Positions 8,031-15,398 of a stretch of 33,333 bases of DNA are shown in pieces. Every line of letters starts with the position of its first letter. Position 1 is the first letter of the stretch. The notes below the pieces were generated by a model. It ran no database searches and was not told where the DNA came from. It was given only the letters and a program-made list of their open reading frames with translations. The DNA is from JAADDG01 sp964450755 (GTDB lineage: Bacteria; Campylobacterota; Campylobacteria; Campylobacterales; JAADDG01): contig CAYVDJ010000115.1 of assembly GCA_964450755.1 (NCBI GenBank), forward strand, positions 1-33,333, in the 5' to 3' direction. The position numbers and the translations under genes were made by a program.

Positions 8031-8077
8031 GGGTACCTCTAAAAACCTATATAGTCCATAGCTTTTTAGAGATGCCC
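8031..8077. repeat. 47-bp near-perfect inverted repeat at the break of the PIN toxin
   Basis: The left end GGGTACCTCTAAAAA (8031-8045) pairs with the right end TTTTTAGAGATGCCC (8063-8077): 13 Watson-Crick pairs, one G-T wobble and one C-A mismatch. The unpaired centre is 17 bases. It begins just where the PIN toxin sequence stops. It could be a collapsed insertion element or MITE in which two terminal inverted repeats are joined, or a weak terminator; no T-run follows it on the plus strand. I could not assign it to a named IS family. Confidence 0.65.
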
Positions 8078-8092
8078 TTAAGATAATTTTTG

Positions 8093-8098
8093 TATAAT
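8093..8098 (+). promoter_or_regulatory. Sigma-70 -10 element (TATAAT) upstream of the membrane protein gene
   Basis: TTTTTGTATAATTC matches the same TGTATAAT form seen before ispDF. It would start a transcript near 8105, giving a leader of about 80 bases before the GTG at 8184. That leader contains the stem-loop at 8111-8157. Confidence 0.6.
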
Positions 8099-8110
8099 TC
8101 TTTAATTATT

Positions 8111-8157
8111 AACTAACCTTACACACTATGGATACGATATAGGGCGTAAGGTCAGTT
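8111..8157 (+). other. Leader stem-loop of unknown role
   Basis: AACTAACCTTAC (8111-8122) pairs with GTAAGGTCAGTT (8146-8157) with one A-C mismatch. Inside, CTAT (8126-8129) can pair with ATAG (8139-8142) around a loop containing GGATACGAT. It lies within the predicted 5' leader of the gene at 8184 and has no T-run after it. No riboswitch class known to me matches. It may be a regulatory leader, a small RNA or a mobile-element trace. Confidence 0.45.
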
Positions 8158-8183
8158 ATTTATACCATGAAGGTTTTTTAACA

Positions 8184-9422
8184 GTGAAAGAGAATTTACA
8201 GGATATTCTAATCATAGAGAAAAAAGAGTCCGGACAAAACTGTTTGATAAATTTTATGATTCTTCTCTCTTTTCCATTGATACTTTTTCTTTTTTTCCTG
8301 TTGGGATATATGAAAATTCTCTCTTTTGAGATAGATCTCTTCACTCTTGGGCTTTTATTCGCTTTATCTTTGTTTTTTGCTTTAGCAGCAAAACAGAACA
8401 GTTTTTACAAGCAGTGTGATATGGAGTCCAAAATAGCTCTTTTAAAAGCAAAAACAGAAGAGTATATGGAAAAAAATCTGCTGACTCTGACAGAGGAAAC
8501 AAAAACTTTTGGTTCAATAGAGCCTCTGATTTCATCTTTTCTAAGACAAAACATCAGTTCTGAAAATAAAATTCCTCTTTTTATATTTCTTTTCTCTTTT
8601 GCTCTTTTTCTGATCGATATATCATTCAAAACAGAAACAAAAAATATCTCTTTCATTATAAAGACATCGCTTTATATTCCCTTGTTCAGCACCCTTACGG
8701 CTATGTGGTGGCTCTTTTTTGACAACAGACAAAAATCATGCATAAAAAACAGAGTTTTGGATCTGCAAAAGAGATATACAGAAAATCTCTGGAGTCAAAG
8801 TGAAATAGAAAAATTAAAAATCATTCAAAACAAACTTCTGATCAAAGAGATCCAATCCTCTTTTGAAAAAGCATTCACTCCCCAATTTATCAAAGATTTT
8901 GAATATAGAATAAAATCAAAAATAGAACTTTTCTTTGAAACTCTAAAAAGTGAAAAAGAGTTGCAAAACCTTATGCTTGAAAGCTACTCCGACCTGCTTC
9001 AAAAATATGGACAGATCAATAAAAGTCAGCTTGAAATATTGCAGTATCTTAAATATTCCAAAGAAAATATAGACAACTCCTATGAAAAAATAGAAAACAT
9101 CATTTCTTCTTTGGATGAAGCGGTAAATAAACTTTCAAAAGAGACTCAGATGTTAAATGTTATATCTTTAAATACTTTTGAACATATTTCAAATTCTATT
9201 GCAAATTTTGATCAAAGCTATGAAAATATCGCAAACAACACCTCAAAAATCTACTCAACCTTGGAACTTTCATCCGAAAACATCAAACAAAGAAACACAC
9301 TCATAGAAGAGCAAAACAGGATATTTATAAAAGCCATAGAATCTTTAAATATCAATATAGATATGTTAAATACTGCTATAAAAAATCTAAAACAGAATTT
9401 TGAAAGCGAACCTCTTTCTTAA
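8184..9422 (+). CDS. Unassigned four-helix membrane protein with long coiled-coil tail
   Basis: I do not recognise this 412-residue protein. Hydrophobic segments lie at about 21-43, 50-69, 130-147 and 155-179, with a charged cytoplasmic-looking loop of 60 residues between the second and third. Residues 190-412 are polar, rich in Glu, Lys, Asn, Ile and Leu, with long helical heptad-like stretches (for example ENIDNSYEKIENIISSLDEA), so an extended coiled coil is likely. The two-plus-two helix arrangement with a long cytoplasmic tail recalls MotA/TolQ/ZorA-like proteins, but no partner gene (MotB/ExbD/ZorB) follows and no signature residues are visible. The start is GTG 8184 with AAGG about 10 bases upstream; an ATG at 8168 is stopped at once. 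The stop is immediately followed by the Fur-box region of feoAB. Confidence 0.85.
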   Translation: MKENLQDILIIEKKESGQNCLINFMILLSFPLILFLFFLLGYMKILSFEIDLFTLGLLFALSLFFALAAKQNSFYKQCDMESKIALLKAKTEEYMEKNLLTLTEETKTFGSIEPLISSFLRQNISSENKIPLFIFLFSFALFLIDISFKTETKNISFIIKTSLYIPLFSTLTAMWWLFFDNRQKSCIKNRVLDLQKRYTENLWSQSEIEKLKIIQNKLLIKEIQSSFEKAFTPQFIKDFEYRIKSKIELFFETLKSEKELQNLMLESYSDLLQKYGQINKSQLEILQYLKYSKENIDNSYEKIENIISSLDEAVNKLSKETQMLNVISLNTFEHISNSIANFDQSYENIANNTSKIYSTLELSSENIKQRNTLIEEQNRIFIKAIESLNINIDMLNTAIKNLKQNFESEPLS

Positions 9423-9423
9423 A

Positions 9424-9438
9424 TGATAATCAGTATCA
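9424..9438. promoter_or_regulatory. Fur box 1
   Basis: TGATAAT-C-AGTATCA is a 7-1-7 inverted repeat with one mismatch to the Fur consensus TGATAATnATTATCA. It begins two bases after the stop of the upstream gene and lies about 30-45 bases upstream of the predicted feoA -10. Confidence 0.75.
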
Positions 9439-9467
9439 TATTAATAGAGCTTTAAGAGTTATTGTCT

Positions 9468-9473
9468 TATAAT
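9468..9473 (+). promoter_or_regulatory. Predicted -10 element of feoAB
   Basis: TATAAT within CTTATAATAAAAAT lies 72 bases before the feoA start and between the two Fur boxes, so holo-Fur bound at either site could block it. Confidence 0.55.
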
Positions 9474-9507
9474 AAAAATAGATTTTTATTCATTATCAGA
9501 TACTGAA

Positions 9508-9522
9508 TGATAATGATTATTA
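9508..9522. promoter_or_regulatory. Fur box 2
   Basis: TGATAAT-G-ATTATTA matches the 7-1-7 Fur consensus at 14 of 15 positions. An extra half-site ATTATCA occurs at 9492-9498. The box lies in the predicted feoA leader, 23 bases before the start codon. Confidence 0.82.
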
Positions 9523-9544
9523 CAATTAATAAAAGGATAAACGG

Positions 9545-9772
9545 ATGTCAAAATTAACGGAGTTGGAAATAGGAGCTCATGCAATTATCAAAGATATAAA
9601 TGCAGATGATGAGTTAAAACATCGCCTTTTGTCGATGGGAATACAAAAAAATGTTGAAATAGAAGTCAAAGGTTACAGTCTGGGAAAGAAAGTTTTCAAG
9701 ATAGACGCCAACCATACGGCTTTGGCTATAAGAAAAGAAGAGGCAGACAAGATAGAGGTTGACAGAAGATGA
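9545..9772 (+). CDS. feoA: Ferrous iron transport accessory protein FeoA
   Basis: FeoA is a small cytosolic SH3-like protein needed for FeoB-dependent Fe(II) uptake. The 75-residue product has the family pattern: L-x-E-L-x-x-G at the N-terminus, then HRLLSMGI (about 29-36) and a C-terminal ALAIRKEEADKIEV strand. The start is ATG 9545, seven bases after AAGGA. It overlaps feoB by 4 bases (ATGA), so translation is coupled. Two Fur boxes upstream predict repression by iron. Confidence 0.93.
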   Translation: MSKLTELEIGAHAIIKDINADDELKHRLLSMGIQKNVEIEVKGYSLGKKVFKIDANHTALAIRKEEADKIEVDRR

Positions 9773-11865
9773 AAAAGATGACAATCGCTTTGGTAGGACA
9801 ACCCAATGTAGGCAAAAGTATGCTTATCAACGCTATAAGCGATGCAAAACTGAAAGTCGGCAATTTCAGCGGTGTTACGGTTGAAAAAAAAGAGGTTATG
9901 TTTGATTTTAAAGACTATCATATCAAAATTGTCGATCTTCCCGGAATCTACTCCTTAAAAGAATATACGATTGAAGAGAAAGTAACAAAAAGATTTCTTT
10001 TGGAGGAAGAGTATGACCTTATTATAAATGTAGTGGATTCAACAGCACTCGAAAAAAATTTTCTTTTAACCTCTGAACTTATGGAACTTGAAAAGAAGAT
10101 GATCGTTGCTTTAAATATGATGGATGAAGCTCATAAAGAGGGAATTATCATAGATAACGATCTTTTAAGTGAACTGTTTAATGTTCCATGCCTGAAAATC
10201 ACCGCCGCAAAAAAAAGAGGTCTTGGAAAACTGTTAAACAAAGCAATCGAAATAGCCAAAAAACCTTTTTGTAAACCAAAGTTGATATTCAGCGACACCC
10301 TTGAGGAGGAGATAGAAAATATCTCAAACTTTTTAAAAGAAAAAGGTTACAAATCTTCCCTCAGCCACAGAGAATTTGCTGTAAAACTGCTTGAAGAAGA
10401 TAAAACATTTTACAATATGATAAGAACAGAACCGATCTGGATCGAACTGCTTCCCATTATAAGGGAGGCTTTAAAACATCTTTATATCCATTATGAAACA
10501 AAAAATATAGAAGAGATTTTTGCACAGGAGAGAGCAGCTTTTGTCAAAGGTGTCATTACCGAAACGGTTACATATCAAAAATCGCTGAGAGAAAATCTTA
10601 CCGATAAAATTGATTCTATTTTAATCCACCCGATTTTTGGTATTCCCATATTTTTACTCTTTATGTGGGGACTTTTTCAGGCGACTTTTGAGTTTGGAAA
10701 CTATCCTATGGATTTGATAGATCAGTTTTTCTCTTCCGTTATCGATCATACAAAAGAGATTTTGGGTAACGGCTTTTTGGGTTCGGTCGTTGCCGACGGA
10801 GCGATAGCGGGTGTCGGTGCGGTTGTGATGTTTTTACCAAATATCATCATACTCTTTTTGGGTATCGCACTGCTTGAAACAACCGGCTATATGGCAAGGG
10901 TGGCTTTTTTGCTTGACGGATTTTTTCATAAATTCGGACTTCACGGCAAATCCTTTATCCCGCTTGTAACCGGCTTTGGCTGTTCGGTACCGGCTTATAT
11001 GGCGGCAAGAACCCTGAAAAACGAAAAAGACCGACTGATCACTCTTTTTATCATAGGATTTATGAGCTGTGGAGCGAGACTGCCTATATATGTACTTTTT
11101 ACCGGCGCTTTTTTCAGTGAAGAGGTTGCGGCAAATGCTCTGTTTGTGATCTACATCACAGGAGCGGTTTTTGGACTGGTTGCCGCAAAGGTACTGAAAA
11201 TATTTGTATTTAAAGGGAAAGATGAGCCTTTTGTTATGGAGATGCCAAAATACAGAATGCCCTCTTTTAAACTTATCTGGCATACAGTTTCCACTCAGGC
11301 TCTTATGTATCTCAAAAAAGCCGGAACTTTCATCCTTGCCGCCTCTGTTCTTGTCTGGATTGCAAGTAATTTTCCAAAAAATCCCGAACTTGAAACAGAG
11401 TATGCAAAAAAGATGGAAAAAGTCCAAAATGATGATAAAAAAACAGAGATTGAAAATGAACTTCAAGCCAAACTATTAGAAGAGAGTTATCTTGGCAAGA
11501 TAGGAAAAGCAACCGAACCTTTCTTCTCTCCTTTGGGTTTTGACTGGAAACTGAGCGTAGCTCTTGAAGCGGGACTTGCAGCAAAAGAGGTTGTGGTATC
11601 GACTCTTGGAGTTTTATACTCTTTGGGAGAGAGCGATGAAACAAGTCAGGGACTAAAAGAGCAGATAAAGAAAAACATCCCTCTCCCTGCTGCCATATCC
11701 TTTATAGTCTTTGTGATGCTCTATCTGCCCTGTTTTGCCGCTTCGGCAGTCTTTGCCAAAGAGGCGGGAGGAGTAAAATACCTTGTATATCTCTTTGTAA
11801 TGACAACAGCAAGTGCATGGATGATGTCGTTTTTTGCCTACAACCTTGCAAATATGCTAATTTGA
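9769..11865 (+). CDS. feoB: Ferrous iron transporter FeoB
   Basis: FeoB is the inner-membrane Fe(II) permease with a fused G domain. The 698-residue product has an N-terminal GTPase domain with G1 GQPNVGKS (10-17), switch region NFSGVTVEK (32-40), G3 DLPG (56-59) and G4 NMMD (about 116-119). A helical spacer follows, then a membrane domain from about 285 to the end with the family's GFGCSVPA and CGARLPIY segments in the Gate repeats. Length is normal for FeoB. No feoC follows. The 3' end overlaps the 3' end of murG on the other strand by 9 bases, leaving no room for a conventional terminator. Confidence 0.96.
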   Translation: MKKMTIALVGQPNVGKSMLINAISDAKLKVGNFSGVTVEKKEVMFDFKDYHIKIVDLPGIYSLKEYTIEEKVTKRFLLEEEYDLIINVVDSTALEKNFLLTSELMELEKKMIVALNMMDEAHKEGIIIDNDLLSELFNVPCLKITAAKKRGLGKLLNKAIEIAKKPFCKPKLIFSDTLEEEIENISNFLKEKGYKSSLSHREFAVKLLEEDKTFYNMIRTEPIWIELLPIIREALKHLYIHYETKNIEEIFAQERAAFVKGVITETVTYQKSLRENLTDKIDSILIHPIFGIPIFLLFMWGLFQATFEFGNYPMDLIDQFFSSVIDHTKEILGNGFLGSVVADGAIAGVGAVVMFLPNIIILFLGIALLETTGYMARVAFLLDGFFHKFGLHGKSFIPLVTGFGCSVPAYMAARTLKNEKDRLITLFIIGFMSCGARLPIYVLFTGAFFSEEVAANALFVIYITGAVFGLVAAKVLKIFVFKGKDEPFVMEMPKYRMPSFKLIWHTVSTQALMYLKKAGTFILAASVLVWIASNFPKNPELETEYAKKMEKVQNDDKKTEIENELQAKLLEESYLGKIGKATEPFFSPLGFDWKLSVALEAGLAAKEVVVSTLGVLYSLGESDETSQGLKEQIKKNIPLPAAISFIVFVMLYLPCFAASAVFAKEAGGVKYLVYLFVMTTASAWMMSFFAYNLANMLI

Positions 11866-12876
11866 CAAAGATTGAATAAAATCCACTGTCTTTTTGGCAC
11901 CGTCTGGTTTGATGAGTCGGGATAATCCCTGACTCATCAAAGTCAGATCTTTATCTAAAATATCCTCTAAAACATTCGTTGTCAAATCATCTTCCGTTTG
12001 TAAAAATGCAAGATTTTTATTTTTAAGATACAAAGCATTATAATACTGATGATTTGCCGCCGCATAGGGATATGGGATAAAAAGTGTCGGAAGTGCCGAA
12101 GCACTCAGTTCAAACAGCGTACTTGCCCCCGCTCTTGATACGGCAAAATCAGCTTTTTTGATAAAATCTGCCAAATTTGGAGTAAAATCAAAAACTTCTG
12201 CTTTTATAGAGTTTTTTTCATAAAACTCTCTGACTCTTTTTAGATCGCTCTTTCCGCACTGATGAATGATCTCAATTTCCCTTCTTCTTAACATACCGGC
12301 GTTTTTCATAGCATATTCGTTTACCGCCTTTGCGCCCTGACTTCCTCCGAGAAAAATAATCGTTTTAATCTTCTCTCTTATCCTTGCATTTTTAAAAAAT
12401 ATCTCATTTATCGGATAGTCTTTGACGGGAGAGTCCTTCTCAAAAGAGCAGAAAAAAGCGGTGCAAAAAGGTTTTAAAACTCTGTTTAATCTGCCTGTTA
12501 TCGAATTTTGTTCATGCAAAAAAAGCTTTTTTCTATACACCAAAGCAGAGATTGATGCCGGTGCGGCAGAGTATCCTGCTACCGAAAAAACGATATCTGT
12601 TTGATGCCTGTCAAAAATCTTTCCGCATTCTTTTATATGTTTTAGTATATTGAACAAAGAGGATAGTTTCGCCAATCCCTTCTTATCAACAACTCCGCTT
12701 GTCTGAAAAAAATATTTCTCTTCAAAACCGTCATCATTTTCAAACCACATCCTATCCTGACCATGGGTAGAGCCTATAAAAACGGGTTTTATACCTCTTT
12801 TGTTAAGCTCCTCTTTGATAGCTTTTGCGATTGTCAGATGTCCTCCGGTTCCGCCTCCGGTTATCGCTATTTTCAT
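11857..12876 (-). CDS. murG: Undecaprenyl-PP-MurNAc-pentapeptide GlcNAc transferase
   Basis: MurG adds GlcNAc to lipid I to form lipid II at the inner face of the cytoplasmic membrane. The 339-residue GT28 product has the N-terminal glycine loop GGGTGGH (7-13), the acceptor-side HEQNSITGRLNR motif, the second glycine loop FLGGSQGAKAVN and the UDP-GlcNAc-binding stretch SRAGASTLFEL. It is slightly shorter than E. coli MurG, as is usual in Campylobacterota. The ATG at 12876 overlaps the ftsW stop by 4 bases, so the two are translationally coupled. The end overlaps feoB. Confidence 0.95.
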   Translation of the reverse strand: MKIAITGGGTGGHLTIAKAIKEELNKRGIKPVFIGSTHGQDRMWFENDDGFEEKYFFQTSGVVDKKGLAKLSSLFNILKHIKECGKIFDRHQTDIVFSVAGYSAAPASISALVYRKKLFLHEQNSITGRLNRVLKPFCTAFFCSFEKDSPVKDYPINEIFFKNARIREKIKTIIFLGGSQGAKAVNEYAMKNAGMLRRREIEIIHQCGKSDLKRVREFYEKNSIKAEVFDFTPNLADFIKKADFAVSRAGASTLFELSASALPTLFIPYPYAAANHQYYNALYLKNKNLAFLQTEDDLTTNVLEDILDKDLTLMSQGLSRLIKPDGAKKTVDFIQSLSN

Positions 12877-14030
12877 AATTTTACTTTTTTGCTGATCATC
12901 AAAACCATTCCTACGGCTATGGAATTGGCAAGAAGAGAACTTCCTCCGTAACTGATAAAAGGTACGGCTATACCTTTGATGGGAGTTAAAGATGTAACAC
13001 CAAATGAGTTCATCAAAAAAGAGGTAATGATCTCAAGTCCCACTCCGGCACTGAAAAGAAAAAATATCTTATCCTGACTTCTTGCCGATATCTTAAATAT
13101 CCTGTAACTGATGAAAAAAAAGAGAATTACTATCGTAATGATACTGACAAGTCCCATCTCTTCGGCAATTCCCGAAAGTACAAAATCGGTATGTATCTCA
13201 CTCAAAAATCCCAGTTTAAAAGAGCTGTTGGATAATCCCTGACCCAAAATTCCTCCGTGTTTTATCGCATTTAGAGAATTTGTTATCTGCATGATATCAG
13301 GACTTTCCTGTATTCTCAAAAATTTGGCAAAGCTGTCCGGCAAAAAAGATAAAACAAAATTTTGAATATTTGCCCACCAGATTTTGACCCTTTCTATTCT
13401 GTGAGGAGAAGTGATAATGGCTATGATAAACACACTTAACGAACTGAGGGTGATAAGAACAAAAAATCTTGCGCTGCTTCCTGCCAAAGATGCCATAACC
13501 GCCAAAGTTACCCCCAAAACGATAACCTGTCCCAAATCATTTTGTAAAACCGCTATAAGATATATCACCAGCAAAAATGCCAAAAGATAAGGAAGAAATA
13601 TCTTTATCTCTTCTGCAAGAGGCTTGTTGTTTTCTATTTTTCTGCTGAAACTCCATGCCAGAAAATAGATAAACCCTATTTTAAAAAATTCAACGGGTGC
13701 AAGAGAGAAAAAACCGAGTTTTATCCATCTCTTTGCTCCTCCAACCTCCGTAACCAAAGATGAAGGAAGAATATGCATAGCCCCCATCAATATAAAACTG
13801 CAAAAAAAGAGTGTAAAACCAAATATTTTGAGCATTTGATCAGGATTGAACCTCGATACCTGCCACATCAGGTATATACAAAACAGACCTATGATCAACT
13901 GTCTTATAAAAAAATGAAACTGATTTACTTCCAACCTTACCACCGTATAGGTAGTCAAGGAATAGGAGAAAATGATGCCGACAAGTATAAGAAAAACTGT
14001 ATAGGAAAAAAGCGCTTTATCAGTCTGCAT
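12873..14030 (-). CDS. ftsW: FtsW-type SEDS peptidoglycan polymerase
   Basis: SEDS-family proteins polymerise lipid II at the septum together with a class B PBP. The 385-residue product is nearly all membrane, with about ten hydrophobic helices. It carries the SEDS landmarks GGAKRWI in the first half, LQNDLGQ with the conserved Asp, HTDFVLSGIAEEMG and the C-terminal SYGGSSL. I prefer FtsW to RodA because of the direct coupling to murG and the neighbouring ftsI. The ATG at 14030 follows AAGAGG. In Helicobacter the gene likewise sits next to flgB-flgC-fliE-ftsI. Confidence 0.9.
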   Translation of the reverse strand: MQTDKALFSYTVFLILVGIIFSYSLTTYTVVRLEVNQFHFFIRQLIIGLFCIYLMWQVSRFNPDQMLKIFGFTLFFCSFILMGAMHILPSSLVTEVGGAKRWIKLGFFSLAPVEFFKIGFIYFLAWSFSRKIENNKPLAEEIKIFLPYLLAFLLVIYLIAVLQNDLGQVIVLGVTLAVMASLAGSSARFFVLITLSSLSVFIIAIITSPHRIERVKIWWANIQNFVLSFLPDSFAKFLRIQESPDIMQITNSLNAIKHGGILGQGLSNSSFKLGFLSEIHTDFVLSGIAEEMGLVSIITIVILFFFISYRIFKISARSQDKIFFLFSAGVGLEIITSFLMNSFGVTSLTPIKGIAVPFISYGGSSLLANSIAVGMVLMISKKVKL

Positions 14031-14055
14031 GAGCCTCTTTTGTTTTTTTGATTAC

Positions 14056-14061
14056 ATTATA
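14056..14061 (-). promoter_or_regulatory. Predicted -10 element of ftsW-murG
   Basis: On the minus strand GGTATAATGTAATC lies 26 bases before the ftsW start. Its -35 zone overlaps the sigma-54 promoter of flgB on the opposite strand. Confidence 0.5.
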
Positions 14062-14073
14062 CCAAATTTCATC

Positions 14074-14090
14074 TGGAATAAAAATTGCTT
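14074..14090 (+). promoter_or_regulatory. Sigma-54 (-24/-12) promoter of flgB-flgC-fliE
   Basis: TGGAATAAAAATTGCTT has the invariant GG (14075-14076) and GC (14087-14088) exactly 10 bases apart, with TTGCT at -12 as in the RpoN consensus. Transcription would start near 14100, 26 bases before flgB. RpoN control of flgBC is established in Helicobacter and Campylobacter. Confidence 0.8.
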
Positions 14091-14125
14091 GTAAAAGTTT
14101 TAAACAGCTTAAATAAAGGAGAGAG

Positions 14126-14560
14126 ATGGGATTTTCTATCAGTAAAGCCTATGATCTGATGGCTGAAGGCTTAAATGCAAGGGCATTGAGACAAAAAATG
14201 ATCTCAAGCAACATAGCAAACATCGATACACCTTTTTATAAAGCAAGGGATATCGATTTTGAATCGGCTCTTTCACAAAAAGCAAAAAAGGTTTTTGATA
14301 TCGATAATGATAAAAAACTGAAAATGGCAAAAACAGATCCAAAACATTTGGACAGTATCTCTTTTGGTTCTTCACAAAAACCGACTATCTTTTTCAGAGA
14401 CGGACATATGGCAAGAAATGATGCAAATACAGTCGATCTTGATATAGAAACAACACAAATGAGCAAAAACGCAATAATGTTCAATGCTCTCAGTGCCGCT
14501 TTGAAAAAGGATAGTCAGCTTTTCAAAGCAGTTATTGAAGCATCCGGTAAAATCTCATAA
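14126..14560 (+). CDS. flgB: Flagellar proximal rod protein FlgB
   Basis: FlgB forms part of the flagellar rod between the MS ring and the distal rod. The 144-residue product has the rod/hook N-terminal motif ALRQKMISSNIANIDTPFYKARDIDFE (about 20-46; the core SSNIANIDTP is diagnostic) and the C-terminal helix that packs against it. Length is typical. ATG 14126 follows AAAGGAGAG. It is first in a four-gene unit flgB-flgC-fliE-ftsI driven by the sigma-54 promoter at 14074. Confidence 0.95.
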   Translation: MGFSISKAYDLMAEGLNARALRQKMISSNIANIDTPFYKARDIDFESALSQKAKKVFDIDNDKKLKMAKTDPKHLDSISFGSSQKPTIFFRDGHMARNDANTVDLDIETTQMSKNAIMFNALSAALKKDSQLFKAVIEASGKIS

Positions 14561-14574
14561 AACAAGGATAAAAA

Positions 14575-15069
14575 GTGTCATTTTTAAATGATTTTGATAT
14601 AAGCGGTTACGGACTTTCAGCCCAGAGATTTCGCGTAAACATCATAAGTTCAAATATTGCAAATGCAAACACGACAAGAACAGCCGAAGGCGGTCCCTAC
14701 CGAAGAAGAGAAGTGATCTTTAAAGCTGTTGATTTTGATGAGAGTCTAAACAAAAGCATAGAAAAAAACAACAACCTTTTAAGGTATGAAAATCCCATAG
14801 ATGATCCAAACAGTGATCCGTATCCGAAACCTCCCATTCAAAATGTCGTTGTTGATAAAGTTGTAAGAGATGATTCAAAATTTAAGATGAAATACGATCC
14901 CACTCATCCAGACGCCAACAAAGAGGGTTATGTGGCTTACCCGAATATAAATCCGGTAATCGAAATGGCTGATCTTATAGAAGCCACAAGAGCATACCAG
15001 GCAAATGTCGCAGCTTTTCAAAGCAGTAAGTCAATAGCACAAAATGCAATAGAGATACTAAAAGGATAG
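14575..15069 (+). CDS. flgC: Flagellar proximal rod protein FlgC
   Basis: FlgC is the second proximal rod component. The 164-residue product has the rod signature SSNIANANTTRT (about 25-36), a central region with PYRRREVIFKA, and the C-terminal MADLIEATRAYQANVAAF helix shared by rod and hook proteins. The start is GTG 14575, six bases after AAGGA; no closer ATG exists. It lies 14 bases after flgB and 4 bases before fliE. Confidence 0.95.
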   Translation: MSFLNDFDISGYGLSAQRFRVNIISSNIANANTTRTAEGGPYRRREVIFKAVDFDESLNKSIEKNNNLLRYENPIDDPNSDPYPKPPIQNVVVDKVVRDDSKFKMKYDPTHPDANKEGYVAYPNINPVIEMADLIEATRAYQANVAAFQSSKSIAQNAIEILKG

Positions 15070-15073
15070 ATAA

Positions 15074-15376
15074 ATGGCACTAAACAGTATAAATTCTCTT
15101 TCATCGATTTTAAATTCAGATTCGTTAAAAAAAAGCGTTAATAAAGGGAATATTTCAAGTAGTTTTGATAAAATGTTAAAATCAAGTATCGAAGAGGTAA
15201 ATGATCTCCAAAAAAATGCGGACAAAGCTATGGCAGATATAGCAACCGGAGAGGTAAAAGACCTACATCAGGCAGCTATTGCAATAGACAAAGCCGAAAT
15301 AAGTATGAAAATGATGTTGGAAATTCGCAACAAAGCGCTGAATGCTTACAAGGAGATACTCAGAACCCAAATATAA
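15074..15376 (+). CDS. fliE: Flagellar MS-ring/rod adaptor FliE
   Basis: FliE joins the rod to the MS ring and gates the export channel. The 100-residue product has a low-complexity serine-rich N-terminus and the conserved C-terminal half with ATGEVKDLHQAAIAIDKAEI and LEIRNKALNAYKEILRTQI, ending where FliE proteins normally end. ATG 15074 follows AAAGGATAG, directly after the flgC stop. Confidence 0.95.
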   Translation: MALNSINSLSSILNSDSLKKSVNKGNISSSFDKMLKSSIEEVNDLQKNADKAMADIATGEVKDLHQAAIAIDKAEISMKMMLEIRNKALNAYKEILRTQI

Positions 15377-15398
15377 GGACAGGTAAAATATAGGTTAT

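Noticed and set aside
8184..9422. Zorya-type anti-phage ZorA
   Set aside because: Only topology is similar; no ZorB, ZorC or ZorD/E neighbour is present and flanking genes are housekeeping.
10834..11466. 210-codon minus-strand open frame inside feoB
   Set aside because: Antisense shadow of a clear FeoB membrane domain, with Cys/His/Phe-rich composition typical of reverse-frame translation.
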